DNA of 64,000 nt. Source: Beaufortia kweichowensis (lineage: Eukaryota > Chordata > Actinopteri > Cypriniformes > Gastromyzontidae). Under the pieces are notes generated by a model. It saw only the letters and a program-made list of their open reading frames with translations, made no database searches and was not told the origin of the DNA. A program made the position numbers and the translations under genes. Shown in pieces: positions 1-10,761 of the stretch; the first letter of the stretch is position 1; each line of letters opens with the position of its first letter. The DNA lies in contig CM032817.1 of assembly GCA_019155185.1 (NCBI GenBank), positions 12,927,472 to 12,991,471 of the forward strand, read 5' to 3'.

Positions 1-1033
1 GGTGTTGGAACAGGAAGAATGTCTCCCATATTCTATTAATGCAATACTTTTATCACCCAAAGGTATAGCTAGTTCACTTTATAATCATAACCCTGTTACT
101 CATAACTCGGTTCGTATTTGGAAACAGTTAAAGACACATTTCAAATTCACCCAAATGTCATTTTTGCTCTCTATCTCAGACAAGCCCTCTTTTTGCCCTT
201 CAATGTTAGTGCATTTGAGTATTGGAAAAATTTAGGGTTACGAAATGTGGGGGATTTATATATAAATGGAAAATTTGCTTGCTTTCAGCAGCTCTGTGAG
301 AAATACAGTATTCCTTCTAATCAGAGACTTTGTGAAGTGTAATATTGCTAATTATGTCACAGCTACACCCATGTATCTGGACACATTTCTGGAAAGATGT
401 TTTAGAGATGGAAGTTCCATCTCGTTGCTCTACAAGGGTTTAGAACAGCTAAAGAGTCCATCTATGGAGAACATTAAATCTGCCTGGGAAGAAGAACTTG
501 CAGTAGAAATTCCTAATGAAATCTGGGAACAAAGTCTTGAACTGGTCCACAGATGCTCTATTAACGCAAGACACTGTCTCATTCAGTTTAAAGTGCTTCA
601 TAGGCTTCACTAATCCAAGTGTAAATTGAATAAAATATTTCCAGAAGTGTCTCCACTGTGTGACAAATGTCAGTTTTTAGATGTCTTATGTCCCAAATTA
701 CAGAGTTTTTGGAACAAAATATTCTACGTTTTTTCAGATACATTGGACATTCCTATTGAACCAGATTCTATATTAATTATATTTGGAGTTTCCGAAGAAT
801 TTTTGAGACTTACACGGGTACAACAACAGTTTGTTTCATATGGGTTGATCTCTGCCACAAAACTTATCCTTTTGTTTTGGAAGAAAAAAGAGGTTCCAAC
901 TCTTAAGTTGTGGCTGACAGAGTTGACGAGTACACTACATTTGGAAATAATCAGATATACTCTAATAGACAAGATTGTGTTATTTGAAAAAATGTGGTCC
1001 CCTTTTATTTCCTTTTTACGAAATTGTGATTAA
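1..1033 (+). pseudogene. L1-like LINE, C-terminal part of ORF2 (broken)
   Basis: This is the tail of a non-LTR retrotransposon reverse-transcriptase polyprotein, cut by the window start. The region after the RT domain is readable: a stretch with LGLRNVGDLY, then IRDFV, then the block WEEELAVEIPNEIWE, then FKVLHRLH and SPLCDKC...LCPKLQSFW, which corresponds to the cysteine-rich end of fish L1 ORF2. It is inactive. The frame changes near 118-235 and again near 266-342. An in-frame TAA at 611-613 follows HRLH where L1 relatives usually have tyrosine. The cysteine motif is shortened between its two halves. The frame ends at the TAA at 1031-1033. The assignment to the L1 group rather than another LINE is from motif recognition. 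Confidence 0.75.
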
Positions 1034-1160
1034 TATGTTTATTATGCCTTCAGTAGTTTTTGAGTGGGGTGGGGGATGTAAGTTATATATGTTTGTATTT
1101 AAAAAAGTGTAATTACAAGTGACTATCTGCTAACATTTCTAATAATAAAAGACTGGGTTA
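1034..1160 (+). other. 3' UTR and tail of the L1-like LINE
   Basis: Short AT-rich non-coding stretch after the ORF2 stop, ending in an AATAATAAAAGAC-type tail around 1139-1153. It is interpreted as the 3' end of the LINE copy. The exact boundary with the following repeat is not defined. Confidence 0.45.
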
Positions 1161-1186
1161 TGAGCAAATGGCCACCAAGTCACACG

Positions 1187-1507
1187 CCAAATGTTGGATT
1201 TCTTTAAGGGATCATAAAGTTAGACAACAAATAACAAATTCCTAGGGGGGGAGTCAACACCAGAACCCCTTTTGGCTCCAGAAAGTCTGGGTTAAGTGAT
1301 GACCTGCCGGTTGTTACTTAACTCAGGAGGACAGTTATGGTACCTCTCTGGCCTTCCCCACAGAGGGTGACCCCCAGCTCCACTCCCTGAGATTCTCCAG
1401 GCCCCCTGGAGATTTGCAGAGAGGACTAGAGAAGTACATTCCAAACACCTCAAAGAGACTTTCTAGGATGAGCAGGACTAAACTGCCCAATTTGTATCTA
1501 TATATAC

Positions 1508-1555
<48 letters not shown>

Positions 1556-1650
1556 ATTCCTCCATAATCACTTGATACTCTGCCATAGTTATTGCATGCA
1601 TCTCAGTGTCATTGAAGTTTAACTGTTATTTCATGGCAGATGAATGAATA
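1187..1650. repeat. Dispersed direct repeat, copy 1
   Basis: The segment starting CCAAATGTTGGATTTCTTT and ending GATGAATGAATAACTA recurs in the same orientation at 5797-6168. Copy 1 carries about 58 bp (after GGCCTTCCCC) that copy 2 lacks, and a longer TA microsatellite (about 1508-1549). Both copies begin with TGTTGG after an identical CCAAA, which would fit an LTR edge, but no matching end, primer-binding site or target duplication could be fixed. Class unknown. Confidence 0.7.
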
Positions 1651-2094
1651 ACTACTACAAAGACCCTTCTGCCGTGCCATTGGCTGCCGTCGTTGGACCA
1701 GTGGGCGGTGCCTTACACTTCTGACATCAGTATTATAAGGTGTGTTGTCACAGGTGCTGTTGATTGACTGAGGGACATCTAGTGGATTTTTTTGGCATAA
1801 CGTACCTCAACCAGATGGTAGAGATGGCTCCATCAGCTTGAGTTAAGTTAGGTACTCCTCTCAAGCAAATATAGTGACTCAAAATGTGCTCAACCATTTG
1901 GTCGTGCCGTCAGTTAAAGGGTTTAAGTGTTTATGCTAGTCTGTGTGAGTGTGTGTAGAAAGTTTTTGCAACATTACCTGTTTCAAGTGCAGTTTTGAGA
2001 AAAGGTCTAAAAACAAGGCAGGCTCAAAGCGAATGGTTTGTAAAGCCCACTCATTCGCCTCCGTGCACGGCCTGTCAAATCCTTTGAACCCGGT
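1651..2094. other. Non-coding, nothing recognised
   Basis: No coding motif, RNA gene or repeat pairing was seen. The first part is moderately GC-rich and the part nearest the SET exon may include 3' UTR of the minus-strand gene, since its stop codon lies at 2095-2097. Confidence 0.4.
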
Positions 2095-2504
2095 CTATTC
2101 GTCCAGCCATTCCATGCTCTGGCCTTCCCCTCGGAAAGACTTCCTGTTCACGCCATAGTCAAACTTCAACTGCGTGTCCACGCTGATGTCTTTGAGCGCC
2201 CTGAAGAGGACGACGGTCCGGTCTTCTCCGTCTATCTTCATCACGCACTGGAAAGGTTTGACGTTAGGCATTTTGGAAGAATGATTAATTCTTCTCCCAA
2301 CCGTGTTGACACCGGGGTGACACTCGCAGGGGAAGGTCTGGGCGTCGATGAACAGGTCCCGCTGTCCAGATTTAAAGAAGAACAGGTACCCGGCCTCATC
2401 GTGTATGTCCTCCATCATGGCCTTCCCTTCCACGGCAGTGATCACCTTCCCGTGGTAGTCGCACACGATCTCTCCTTTGGAGAAGGGGCGGGTCGCTACC
2501 ACTC
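2095..2504 (-). CDS. SET domain exon, KMT5A-like
   Basis: This last coding exon opens at an AG acceptor (TGATTCCAG) and ends at TAG. It contains the SET-fold landmarks in order: GVVATRPFSKGEIVCDYHG at the start, a YLFFFKSGQRDLFIDA strand, the GRRINHSS motif (the RFINHS-type SAM/pseudoknot motif), a VLFRALKDI strand and LKFDYG near the end, followed by a short tail. NHS and DYG are the residues expected for SAM and substrate-lysine binding, so this exon looks catalytically plausible by itself. It joins in frame to the 2837-2619 exon (G|GA split codon). It is open for its full length, unlike some upstream exons. Confidence 0.8.
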
Positions 2505-2618
2505 CTGGAATCAAGAAAACACGTCACGTTTGAGCGATTTTGAAGAGGCACGGGGTGTAAGACGGAAGGTTTGGGATTATAAATTGTAGCTTTTGGCGCA
2601 GTTGTATGTTTTTCTTAC

Positions 2619-2837
2619 CGAAACCTTGCGGCGGCCCAAAGTCCTTGATGGCCAGGCCCGGCCAGACCTGCTCAGACACGCACTTGTGTAGGAACGTATC
2701 CGTTTCCACCGAGCCCTTGGGAGACGGTTTCCAAAGCCGTTCGATTTCTTCGGGCTTCGGGTAGTTGGCCTTCCACCCCTCCTTTGCGATGAGCCTCGAC
2801 ACCGTGGCAGTGGTTGGCCTGCGCACTGTAAAGTGCG
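2619..2837 (-). CDS. Pre-SET linker exon of the KMT5A-like gene
   Basis: The exon lies between an acceptor (CTTTCAG) and a donor (TTTCG|GTAAGAAA). It encodes HFTVRRPTTATVSRLIAKEG, then a KPSPKGSVET segment, then EQVWPGLAIKDFG, leading straight into the SET fold. Degraded copies of its 3' half, including the donor site, recur at about 27013-27125 and 28190-28265, and shorter pieces at about 26700-26790 and 44225-44300, all in the same orientation. The exon is therefore a useful tracer for the spread of this gene family in the window. Confidence 0.7.
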
Positions 2838-3803
2838 CTGAAAGACAATTTTAAAGACGTTTATACGCAAAGTCACAGGACACAATGTTGTTTTTGACAA
2901 CCTGAGCTGGTACTCACACAGCAGGTAATCCTGTCTCTGAGCGTAAAGCCGGCATTGATCCGCTGCTTTTTGCCCGGTGGCTGGCCGTCCAGGGACACCG
3001 GAAAGCTGTCGATGAAGGCAGAGAAGTCTTTCTGCGAAGCGCCTCGACCCGTGCCAGACGTGCTCGATTGGCAGGCGTCGTCGGGCCGCGGATGACCTGC
3101 ACACGAGAGAAAGACGCGGTTTGAGCGAAGCAAGTAAAGTGGGGCAGACACGGAGAACCGTTTGCGTTGACTTTCAAGAGACTTACCCGGCCAGGGAGTC
3201 CAGCAGCGCGGCCGTGCCTGATTTTAACATAGTACAGCTGAAACAACTAATGGAAAAACAAGAAAAGGGTTATTGAACATGCATCAGTGGCAACCAGCAA
3301 TCAGCCATTTGCATTAAGAGACTTACATCTTCCTCGTCTTGAGTCAAACCCACGTGCATGTCGGACGTTTGTATCACGATCCTGCCGCCACAATGGGATC
3401 ACTTCACCCACTCTGCGTCCTGGAAGCATTGAAAAGGTTTCATTTGAACACGAGTGCAAATGAGGCAACGCGTGGCATGCACAAACGCGACACAGACGAT
3501 GAACTTACCGTCAAGGCCTCCACGGCTCCGGGGCGCTGCACGTGGCGGTACACCAAGATGGCTTCGCAGTAGTGCGTCATGTCTGAATCAGAGAGCTTCT
3601 GGTCCTTGAGCAGATTGCCTCTGATTCTGAGGAAGTCGGGCTCTGCCTCCCTCAAAACAGCCTGACACTCCGTGATGCTGGCACCTTCTGAGACGAATGA
3701 CCCCTGTCTGGATCGGATGTACGGAAACAAGATATTTCTGTTATTTCTGCGAATGAGCAAAGCATCGGTTAAAAGCGACTTCGCCAAACAAAACCACATC
3801 AAC

Positions 3804-4099
3804 CTGGCATCGGCGTGTCTCTTTAGCATGTCCTTGCGCAGCGTGGTGAGCAGTCGCTGGTAGTCGTCGCACTTGCTCTGAAGCTGCGGGTCTGCCCCGT
3901 GCAGATCGGCCCTCGTCAGCACGTACTCCAAGAACTTTTCGACGCTCTTCAGATAGTGAGTTACCGTGTTCGCACTCACGCCAGTGCGCTGCAGGGATGC
4001 CAGAAACTCTTGGATCTCCGTCGTATTGGACAGGAAGTCCAGCGTTGGCTGGTCCCCAGTGGGCTGCATGTACCTTAGAAAACGTGACACGTTGTCGAC
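3804..4099 (-). CDS. Recombinase-like N-terminal exon
   Basis: This exon starts at an AG acceptor (TTTTTTCAAAG|GTCGAC) and ends at CCAG|GTTGATG. It encodes VDNVSRFLRYMQPTGDQPTL, a TEIQEFLASLQRTG helix, then TVTHYLKSVEKFLEYVLTRA. Alternating helical segments with this spacing resemble the SAM-like N-terminal domain of tyrosine recombinases (Crypton, Ngaro and phage integrase types). Function is inferred from resemblance only. Confidence 0.55.
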
Positions 4100-4415
4100 C
4101 TTTGAAAAAAGAAGCATGTTAGCTTTTCAGCACGATCGCTGCTGTAACTGATGTGCATAGCGAGGTTCAGATATCTTGAATATATAAATGATTATTTTAT
4201 ATATCTATATTACTTATTTTACTACCTGTGTTTGTCAAAGATTTTCATTTGTAATTTGCCATTAATTCTGAACACCATGATTTAGCTTTTTGAAGTGTGT
4301 TTGGTTAGGATTAGAGCACTTTTAGATACACTTACACTTTAGAACTGGAGTTGATGCCCTGACATACATAAAATAAATGTTTTCATTTTGTGTCTGTACA
4401 GTTGCTTTTAAATAG

Positions 4416-4931
4416 CTGCCTATGAGGGTCAAATTGACCCGCGAACAACACAAAGGTAATAGTAATTTTGATTGTATGTGTCAAAAAAACACCAGCATGT
4501 TGAAACTTTGCATGCATGTTCATGATGATAAATGAGAAAAAGTCACAAAATATCAAGGAAAGAAAAACAAAGGTGTAATATTATATCAGGTAGCTTGAAA
4601 AAATAAATGATAGGTAATTTTTACCATCTGTGGCTGACAAAATATTTTTCTGTATTGAAATAAGTGTGGAAAACCTCATTTTTCAGCTTCATAAGGTAGT
4701 AAAAAAAATAAAATAACAAAATATAACCAAGAAATGTTATTATTTTAGGTCAGTACAGTTTGTTTGTATATGTCAAAAAACACCAGCATGTTGAAACTTT
4801 GCATGCATGTTCATGATGATAAATGAGAAAAAGTCACAAAATATCAAGAAAAAAACATAGGTTAACCAGTATTTCCAACAACTAGAAAATCTAAACGGAT
4901 CAAATTGACCGGAACATAACACAAGGGTTAA
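4416..4931. repeat. piggyBac-MITE-like sequence, internally duplicated
   Basis: A block including GTCAAAAAAACACCAGCATG and TGCATGCATGTTCATGATG occurs twice (about 4480-4560 and 4770-4850) with near identity. Both halves are associated with GGTCAAATTGACC-type palindromes (4420-4440, 4897-4911), and the right edge reads AACATAACACAAGGGTTAA, matching the TTAACCCTTGTGTT ends of teleost piggyBac-like elements (from memory). The left edge lacks a clean inverted end, so it is called a truncated or rearranged copy. Confidence 0.5.
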
Positions 4932-5796
4932 TCTAAATAATTTAAAACAAATACATTTATCCACATAAGACAAATTAATCTAAATGATTTAAAACAAATA
5001 CTTTTATCTAAACAAGACAAATTAATCTAAATAATTAAAAAGTGAAAAATGTTTCAGTATTACAAATACAAAATACAAAAGCATTAAAAGACTTACCTCT
5101 TCTGAGCTTGTTCAGCCATTTCAATAAACAGTGAGTCAAAGGTAAAAGCAGGATCAAAATCAGGAAAACAGTATGTATCTCAATAAAAGAACACGTTACA
5201 GTGTGAGAGAGAACTGATTTTATGGCAACTGTGTCAGTGTGGGTGGGCACAGCTTACCTGCAGTGATGTCATTGTATCTGAGCCAATAAGGAGATCCAGG
5301 GGTGTGGCCAGGGATGATCTGCTACATACAGACATAAATATGACATAATAAAGTGTGAAAACCTAACAAATCACTGTTAAGCACACTTATCCCAAAATAT
5401 GTCTGAGACCGGCGTACCTCTCGTCTGGATCGTGGGCAGCTCCTATATCCGTGGAGAGCCCAGGCTTACCTTAGTGAGCGTAACCTGGACATGAACCTGG
5501 GTCTCCCTGCCTGCGTTGCGTGGCATGTGTTGAACTTGGCACTTAATCCTTCAAGTCCGCGTGTTCGTTTATCCAGGAATGAAGACTCAAAAAATATCTT
5601 TAAAAGGATTTATTTTAACAATCAAAAATATATTGAAGAATATCACACTTGAAGAAAATATGCAGAATTCTGTCCCTAGTTATATAATCCTAGGAGTTCA
5701 CCAATCGAGCAATACGACCAAGTGACCTCTCTTTCCCTAAAACTTTCAGTATTTAAAGTCTTCTTCTTTGATGGTCGTTGTAGAGACTTGCCCGGG
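4932..5796 (-). other. Non-coding with a cluster of minus-strand splice-donor-like sites
   Basis: AT-rich region without a convincing ORF. On the minus strand, donor-like sequences occur at about 5097 (AAGAG|GTAAGT), 5257 (CTGCAG|GTAAGC), 5418 (GAGAG|GTACGC) and 5475 (CTAAG|GTAAGC). An ATG at 5119 gives MAEQAQKR up to the first donor. These could be 5' exons of the SET-domain gene, but phase does not match the 4099 exon directly and no transcript evidence exists. Confidence 0.25.
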
Positions 5797-6168
5797 CCAA
5801 ATGTTGGATTTCTTTAAGGGATCATAATGTTAGACAACCAACAACAAATTCCTAGGGGGGGAGTCAACACCAGAACCCTTTTTGGCTCCAGAAAGTCTGG
5901 GTTAAGTGATGACCTGCCGGTTATTTAACTCAGGAGGACAGTTATGGTACCTCTCTGGCCTTCCCCAGAGAGGACTAGAGAAGTACATTCCAAACACCTC
6001 AAAGAAGACTCTCTAGGATGAGCAGGACTAAACTGTCCAATTTGTATCTATATATATATCTATATGTGTATTCCTCTATAATCACTTGATACCCTGCCAT
6101 AGTTATTGCATGCATTTCAGTGTCATTAAAGTTTAACTGTTATTTCATGACAGATGAATGAATAACTA
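5797..6168. repeat. Dispersed direct repeat, copy 2
   Basis: Second copy of the repeat at 1187-1650, same orientation, with a shorter TA tract and a 58-bp deletion relative to copy 1. The two copies sit on either side of the SET-domain gene. Confidence 0.7.
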
Positions 6169-8139
6169 TTGTTCTTACTTCACTCTCGTGTGTGGTATCA
6201 AAATGATCCACAAATTATTTCCTAAATAACGATGCACAGTACATAGTAATGGCGTGCATCATACTCAATTTACAATAAGTTTATGTGTTCGGTGCAAACA
6301 GGACATAAACCGTACCTGTGTAAATCATTTGTCACAAAGAAGGACAAAGAAATTTCTCCCGCGCAGCCGCCGTCCTTGTGCCATTGGTCAAAAGACCTGA
6401 CAGGGGCGTGCCTTTAAGACCACAATGCATCGGACAACTCTTTGCTCAGAAACTTGGAATCTCTCCAAAACTTCGTGGGACCTGCCCTTCTTCAGGACAG
6501 CTTTTCCGGCAATCTTACTTGGCAGACCCGACACTTCTCACTTGAAACTTCGCTCTCCGAACGGACTTCGCGAATCCACCGGGACACTCTCTCTCTCTTT
6601 CTCTCCGCGCACCAGGATTCTTGCCGACGCAACTAACTGTTCAATGCAAGTATCACAATTCAACAGCGCTTAAGCAACTGCCCCTTGGCTACCAAGGTGA
6701 ATTTTTTGTAGAGAAAAACCCGGTGGTTGTGTCCTGCTGATTTAATATGCCATTCTTTACTCTTTACTCAAATTTTTCTATGCTTTATCTTGTATGAATG
6801 TGAATGTGTTTTGTGTTAGTTAATCGATATCAGATTTCCGGAGCTTAGTCAATAAATATTCATTTGTATTCACTCATGATTGTCTCTGCTTAATGCTCAT
6901 AACACATCCCTTAAACTGTGCAAAACTGTTACCGGCTCTGTATGTATTACTGTATTGGGCATGAACCGTTGTTAATCAAGGCCAGAAGAATAATGCGTTT
7001 ATTGCACCAGGTAATGCTACAAAATACATATAGTTAATAATCTTTATCTGTAGGTATTTCCATTTGAGCCACAAATAATTATAACCTGAAACTGAACCGT
7101 GTTTTAAATAACATTGTCTTAGTTTCACTATAACTAGTAGAGATGCTGGAGAGTGTTTAAATAACACCATCCCCACAGAATCACTACAATTGCCAACTAA
7201 TATTATTACTACTAATTAATAATAACTACTTATTCACTTGTTGTGTCCTTCAAACTGCCTGGTAAACATGATTAAGTCCTGCATAAACTGCTAAGACTAG
7301 TCTTATTTGTTAGTCTTAACATTTTTTTTCTAAGTATGTTCATAATTATTTTAAGTCATTAACTAATTAGATTGGTCTAATTTAATTAGAATTTAATCTA
7401 ATTATATTTCTACAAGAATGCATCATTAAATTAATTCAGTCATTTTTTAAGACAAAGGAGAAATTTTTGTCATGGTAAAACCTTCAAACATTTGGTATCT
7501 TTGAAAGTACCCAAATGTGCTCTTTACAGGTCATCCACTTGTTCTGTAAAACTGTTACATTTGTGGTGTCATAGAAATTCACTAAAATATCATGTCTACT
7601 ATGGTGGACAGAAGTCAATTCCTGGGTCCCAGAAGGATATTATTATTTAATATTTACATTTACATTACATTTTACATTTAGGCATAATATGTTATAACTT
7701 TTGTGTACAAAAATACACTTTTGCCTAGACAAAAGATGCATGGATTTAAAATGTTTACTTTAGCTCACTGTACTTAAACAATGTTAAAAATGAGACATCA
7801 CAAGTACTGAACTATTAGATAGAAGTTTCTTTCAGTTACTTAATTTTTTTGTACCGTTTCCACAGAAACAGACGAAATTGTTATACAAGAGATTTCTTTA
7901 TACATCTTCAATTTCCCAAACAACTACTTACAGAAGAAAAGTTTACAAAAAGGTACGTAAATGTGAAACACAATGTTATGTATAATAATAAAAAAGTATG
8001 ATAACTGAAATGTTCAACCAGATGTTTGTGTTTGGACTGGCCTCACACAGCTTGACCCAGGCTGTGTTGGTGGGCTGTTTATTTATTGATATTTTGATTT
8101 CATTACATTTAGCCTGTATCGAAATATTGCATTTTTGTT
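6169..8139. other. Non-coding, mostly AT-rich; no gene recognised
   Basis: An 82-codon open frame at 6425-6673 (+) lies in a GC-richer patch with a CT-rich run, but its residues suggest no family and it has no conserved motif. An AATAAA lies near 6852 in a sequence resembling the end of an LTR or UTR. The rest (6900-8139) is AT-rich with ATTTACATTTACATT simple sequence near 7650-7680. Confidence 0.4.
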
Positions 8140-8189
8140 TTGCATTTGTTTTTTGAAGCTGCACTTACCTTTGGTGTACATTTGTTCCA

Positions 8190-9046
8190 GATTCATCTTC
8201 CAAATCCTACTGAAGAGAAGAGTGAACTTGAAAGCAAAAAAGAAAGTCAACAAGAGGAGAGACAGAAAGATGATGTAAATGAAAATGAGGAAGGAGAGGA
8301 GGACGATGGAAATGTAAATGGGGAAGGAGAGGAAGACAATGGAAATATAACTGAGGAAGGAGAGGAAGATGGTAGAAATGGACAAGAGGACAGAGAGGAA
8401 GATGATGGAAGTGGACATGAGGAAGGAGAGGAAGAAGAGGGAAATGAGCAAGAGGACATAGAAATAGATGGTGAAAGTGAACAAGAAGACCTTGAAGATG
8501 ATGGAAGTGAACAAGAGGACAGAGAGGAAGAAAATGAAAGTAGACAAGGACAGAGACCAGGAAAAGAGAGGATGCCCTTTTGGTTGCCCGAAGAAAGGTA
8601 CCACATCTGTGCTGCAGAGGATGGCTATTGAAGACTTTACTGGTGACACAGTTAATTTGAGTTTATTTTACGACCGTTTCACTTGTGGTGGAGTTCTTTA
8701 TCATTCCTGCAAGAACACGACTCTTAAAAAGAGAAACAATTCAGCTGTACAGTTAAGTGATGGAACATTTTGTGAAATTATGACCCTGGTGGATTTTACG
8801 TGTGAGGATGGGACATCTTCTGGATCCACCAACAACAGATTCTGTGTTTTAGTTAAAGAGCTTGCCAAGAGTGGAGGAAAGTTGTATAGAGATGTTCAGC
8901 TAAACATATCCTCAACATTTATATATGAAGTGTCTCACACCAATAATGTGTTTGCTGTCCCTCCTCAATCACTCAAACGTAAATGTGTCCGATCTGAGGA
9001 CAAACTGTATGTCATTCCACTTCCAAACAACATTGAAAGGGACTAA
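8190..9046 (+). pseudogene. CACTA/EnSpm-like transposon protein fragment with acidic tract
   Basis: After an acceptor-like CATTTGTTCCAG, the plus strand encodes a strongly acidic low-complexity tract (about 8215-8560) with repeated EEGEEDDGN-type units, apparently disordered. After a frame change near 8600-8630 comes a globular segment: GDTVNLSLFYDRFTCGGVLY, KKRNNSAVQLSDGTF, FCVLVKELAKSGGKLY and VPPQSLKRKCV, ending at a stop at 9044-9046. That order (a YHS-type box, KKRNS, LSDGT, and a final KCV) is what I recall from the C-terminal part of CACTA/EnSpm transposase-associated proteins in fish. The transposase catalytic core is not here, so this is a 3' remnant. The frame change could be a mutation or a missed small exon boundary. 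Confidence 0.5.
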
Positions 9047-9596
9047 AAAAGATTAGAAGGAGACCAAAAGAGACTAGAAACTGACTCCTGGGGAATTACT
9101 TCTGCAGCTTTACAGATATCAATGCCAATTGTTGTTTTTCAGCTTTATTTCTACCTAAAATTAATAATGATATGTTAAAATTTTTTGAACACTGATTATG
9201 ATATGAGAATGTGTGATTTATGAATGTGTTAAAGCAGTGTGAGTGAAATTAAATGTTTGGCCATGCAATCTAGACAGTGTTTACTTGGCTGTACTTGTGA
9301 CTGAACTTCCTGTCCAGTTGAACACATTTTCTTGTGTTTGTATGGTGTAAAATTGGTCATGGATTGATGTTTATACATGGGACCTCTCTGTGACATTGTA
9401 TAAATAATACAATTAATAATTAAAATACAATTACAAGAGTAGCCTTTTGTACAGTGCATACACTTTATTTAAAAATGTTTTAAATGGGCTTTTAATGCAT
9501 TTATCATGTTTTATTACTTTCTAAAAGCAGTAATGAAGTGTATTGCAAATTTTTTTTACTTAAAGTATACTACAACTTCAAGTTATTTAATAATAT
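9047..9596. other. AT-rich non-coding; possible 3' UTR
   Basis: Follows the stop of the CACTA-like fragment. It contains repeated AGACTAGAA-type words and long T/A runs. No second gene, RNA or repeat boundary was found. Confidence 0.4.
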
Positions 9597-10174
9597 TGTC
9601 ACGGATATCAGTACTTCGTCCTCAGCATTGGGTTCTTCTGTTCCTGTCACCCGTTCACTTTCACCGGACTATTGAACTTCATATCCCATCATCCATTGCA
9701 CCGCACCCGCCATCAGTCTGTGATTGTTTGCACCTGTGTTTGTTAACTTGTTTGGTTATTTAAACTCTGTCTTTTTGTTCAGTTCTTGTCTGGGATTAAT
9801 GTTGTGTGCATGGTTTATGGCAACCTGTATCTCTGTTGGACACCTTTTGCCTGTACCTGGAAAGTTTCACCTGTTGGATTGTCTCGGATGTTATCTGCCT
9901 GTATCTGAAAAGTTTTACCTGTTGGATTATCTCTGTCTGTCTTTGCTCTGTGAGTCACCGGTCAGGATTTGTTACCGGCATCGCTGACGGTCAGCTGCTG
10001 GAACCCGTGTGGATTTGTATTCTCTTTTGTATTTATACCCAAGTTATCTTTTGGATTTTCTGTTGCTGGGGTTTATTTCTGTTTTGACTCTGTTTGCATG
10101 CGCTGTCCTGTTTCAGTAAACCTGCTTGTGTGAAATTCAACTATCTGTCTCTGACTCTTTCTGAACCCATGACA
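9597..10174 (+). mobile_element. Solo LTR (family 1, plus orientation)
   Basis: The segment begins TGTCACGG and ends CCATGACA, giving TG...CA with TGTCA/TGACA inverted tips. Flanking 5-mers are AATAT and AATAC, one mismatch from a target duplication. Its first 120 bp align with the minus-strand LTR at 24123-24523 (shared CAGCATTGGGTT and GTCACCCG...CCGGACT). No internal retroelement sequence adjoins it, so it is a solo LTR formed by recombination between two LTRs. Confidence 0.7.
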
Positions 10175-10489
10175 AATACTTTTAAAGTATACTTTTAATG
10201 CACTGTTACAATGGTAATTTACAGCACACAGTTAAAAAATATTGTATTAATATATTTCAGTAAAGTGCAAATAAATATACTTATAAAAAATATAATGACA
10301 TTTCAATTCAAGTGTATTTTTGTAAAATATATTTGTAGAAAATACACTAAATTACAATTATTTTAAAGTGTTAAAAGTTGCTAATGTGTTTTTTATATAT
10401 TTAAAGGTGGTACTTTTTTTGTATATTTGCAATGTACTATTAAAACGGGAAATATTACATTTATACAATAAAGTATACTTTTATTTCAC
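10175..10489. other. AT-rich spacer, nothing recognised
   Basis: TTTTAAAGTATACTTT-like words occur on both sides of the solo LTR (also near 9560), which suggests that the LTR landed in an AT-rich repeat. No gene seen. Confidence 0.4.
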
Positions 10490-10761
10490 TAGGGTAGGCT
10501 CAAACCCACATAAGCCAGCACTAACTTTGCTACATCATTGTCAAAACTGGCCAGACACATTATAATACAACTGGGCCACATTTGTAACATTACATTTGGG
10601 CCACTATAGGCTCAAACCCACATGAGCCAGCACTAACTTTGCTACATCATTGCCAAAACTGGCCCAGACACATTAAAATACAACTGGGCCATATTTGTAA
10701 CATTACATTTGGGCTACTATAGGCTCAAACCCGCATGAGCCAGCACTAACTTTGCCACGTT

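Larger units (their letters stand above)
2095..4099 (-). pseudogene. KMT5A-like SET-domain gene with recombinase-like N-terminal exons (probably broken)
   Basis: Seven exons can be placed on the minus strand from splice signals and continuous reading: 4099-3804, about 3694-3509, 3419-3327, 3237-3187, 3096-2918, 2837-2619 and 2504-2095. The first two read like the helical core-binding region of a tyrosine recombinase (FLASLQRTGVSANTVTHYL, then YRHVQRPGAVEALT). The last is a SET domain. A recognisable linker, ATVSRLIAKEGW...WPGLAIKDFG, joins them. Proteins of this shape are a multi-copy family in fish, usually named KMT5A-like (from memory). Signs of decay: an in-frame TGA in exon 3419-3327 after AEWVK, a frame change between KKQR and RLYAQRQDYLL in exon 3096-2918, a phase mismatch between the first two exons, and no visible HxxR/Tyr recombinase boxes. 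Start exon not established. If active it would be a chromatin lysine methyltransferase; that is inference. Confidence 0.65.

Noticed and set aside
5097..5119. ATG giving MAEQAQKR as start exon of the SET-domain gene
   Set aside because: Its donor phase does not match the 4099 exon and no intermediate exon could be supported; kept only as a weak note.
6186..6215. TGGTATCA as a retrotransposon primer-binding site after repeat copy 2
   Set aside because: Only 8 bases match an initiator-tRNA site, and copy 1 of the repeat lacks it; no internal retroelement follows.
8247..8649. Minus-strand serine-rich and hydrophobic open frames
   Set aside because: Antisense shadows of the acidic repeat tract on the plus strand.
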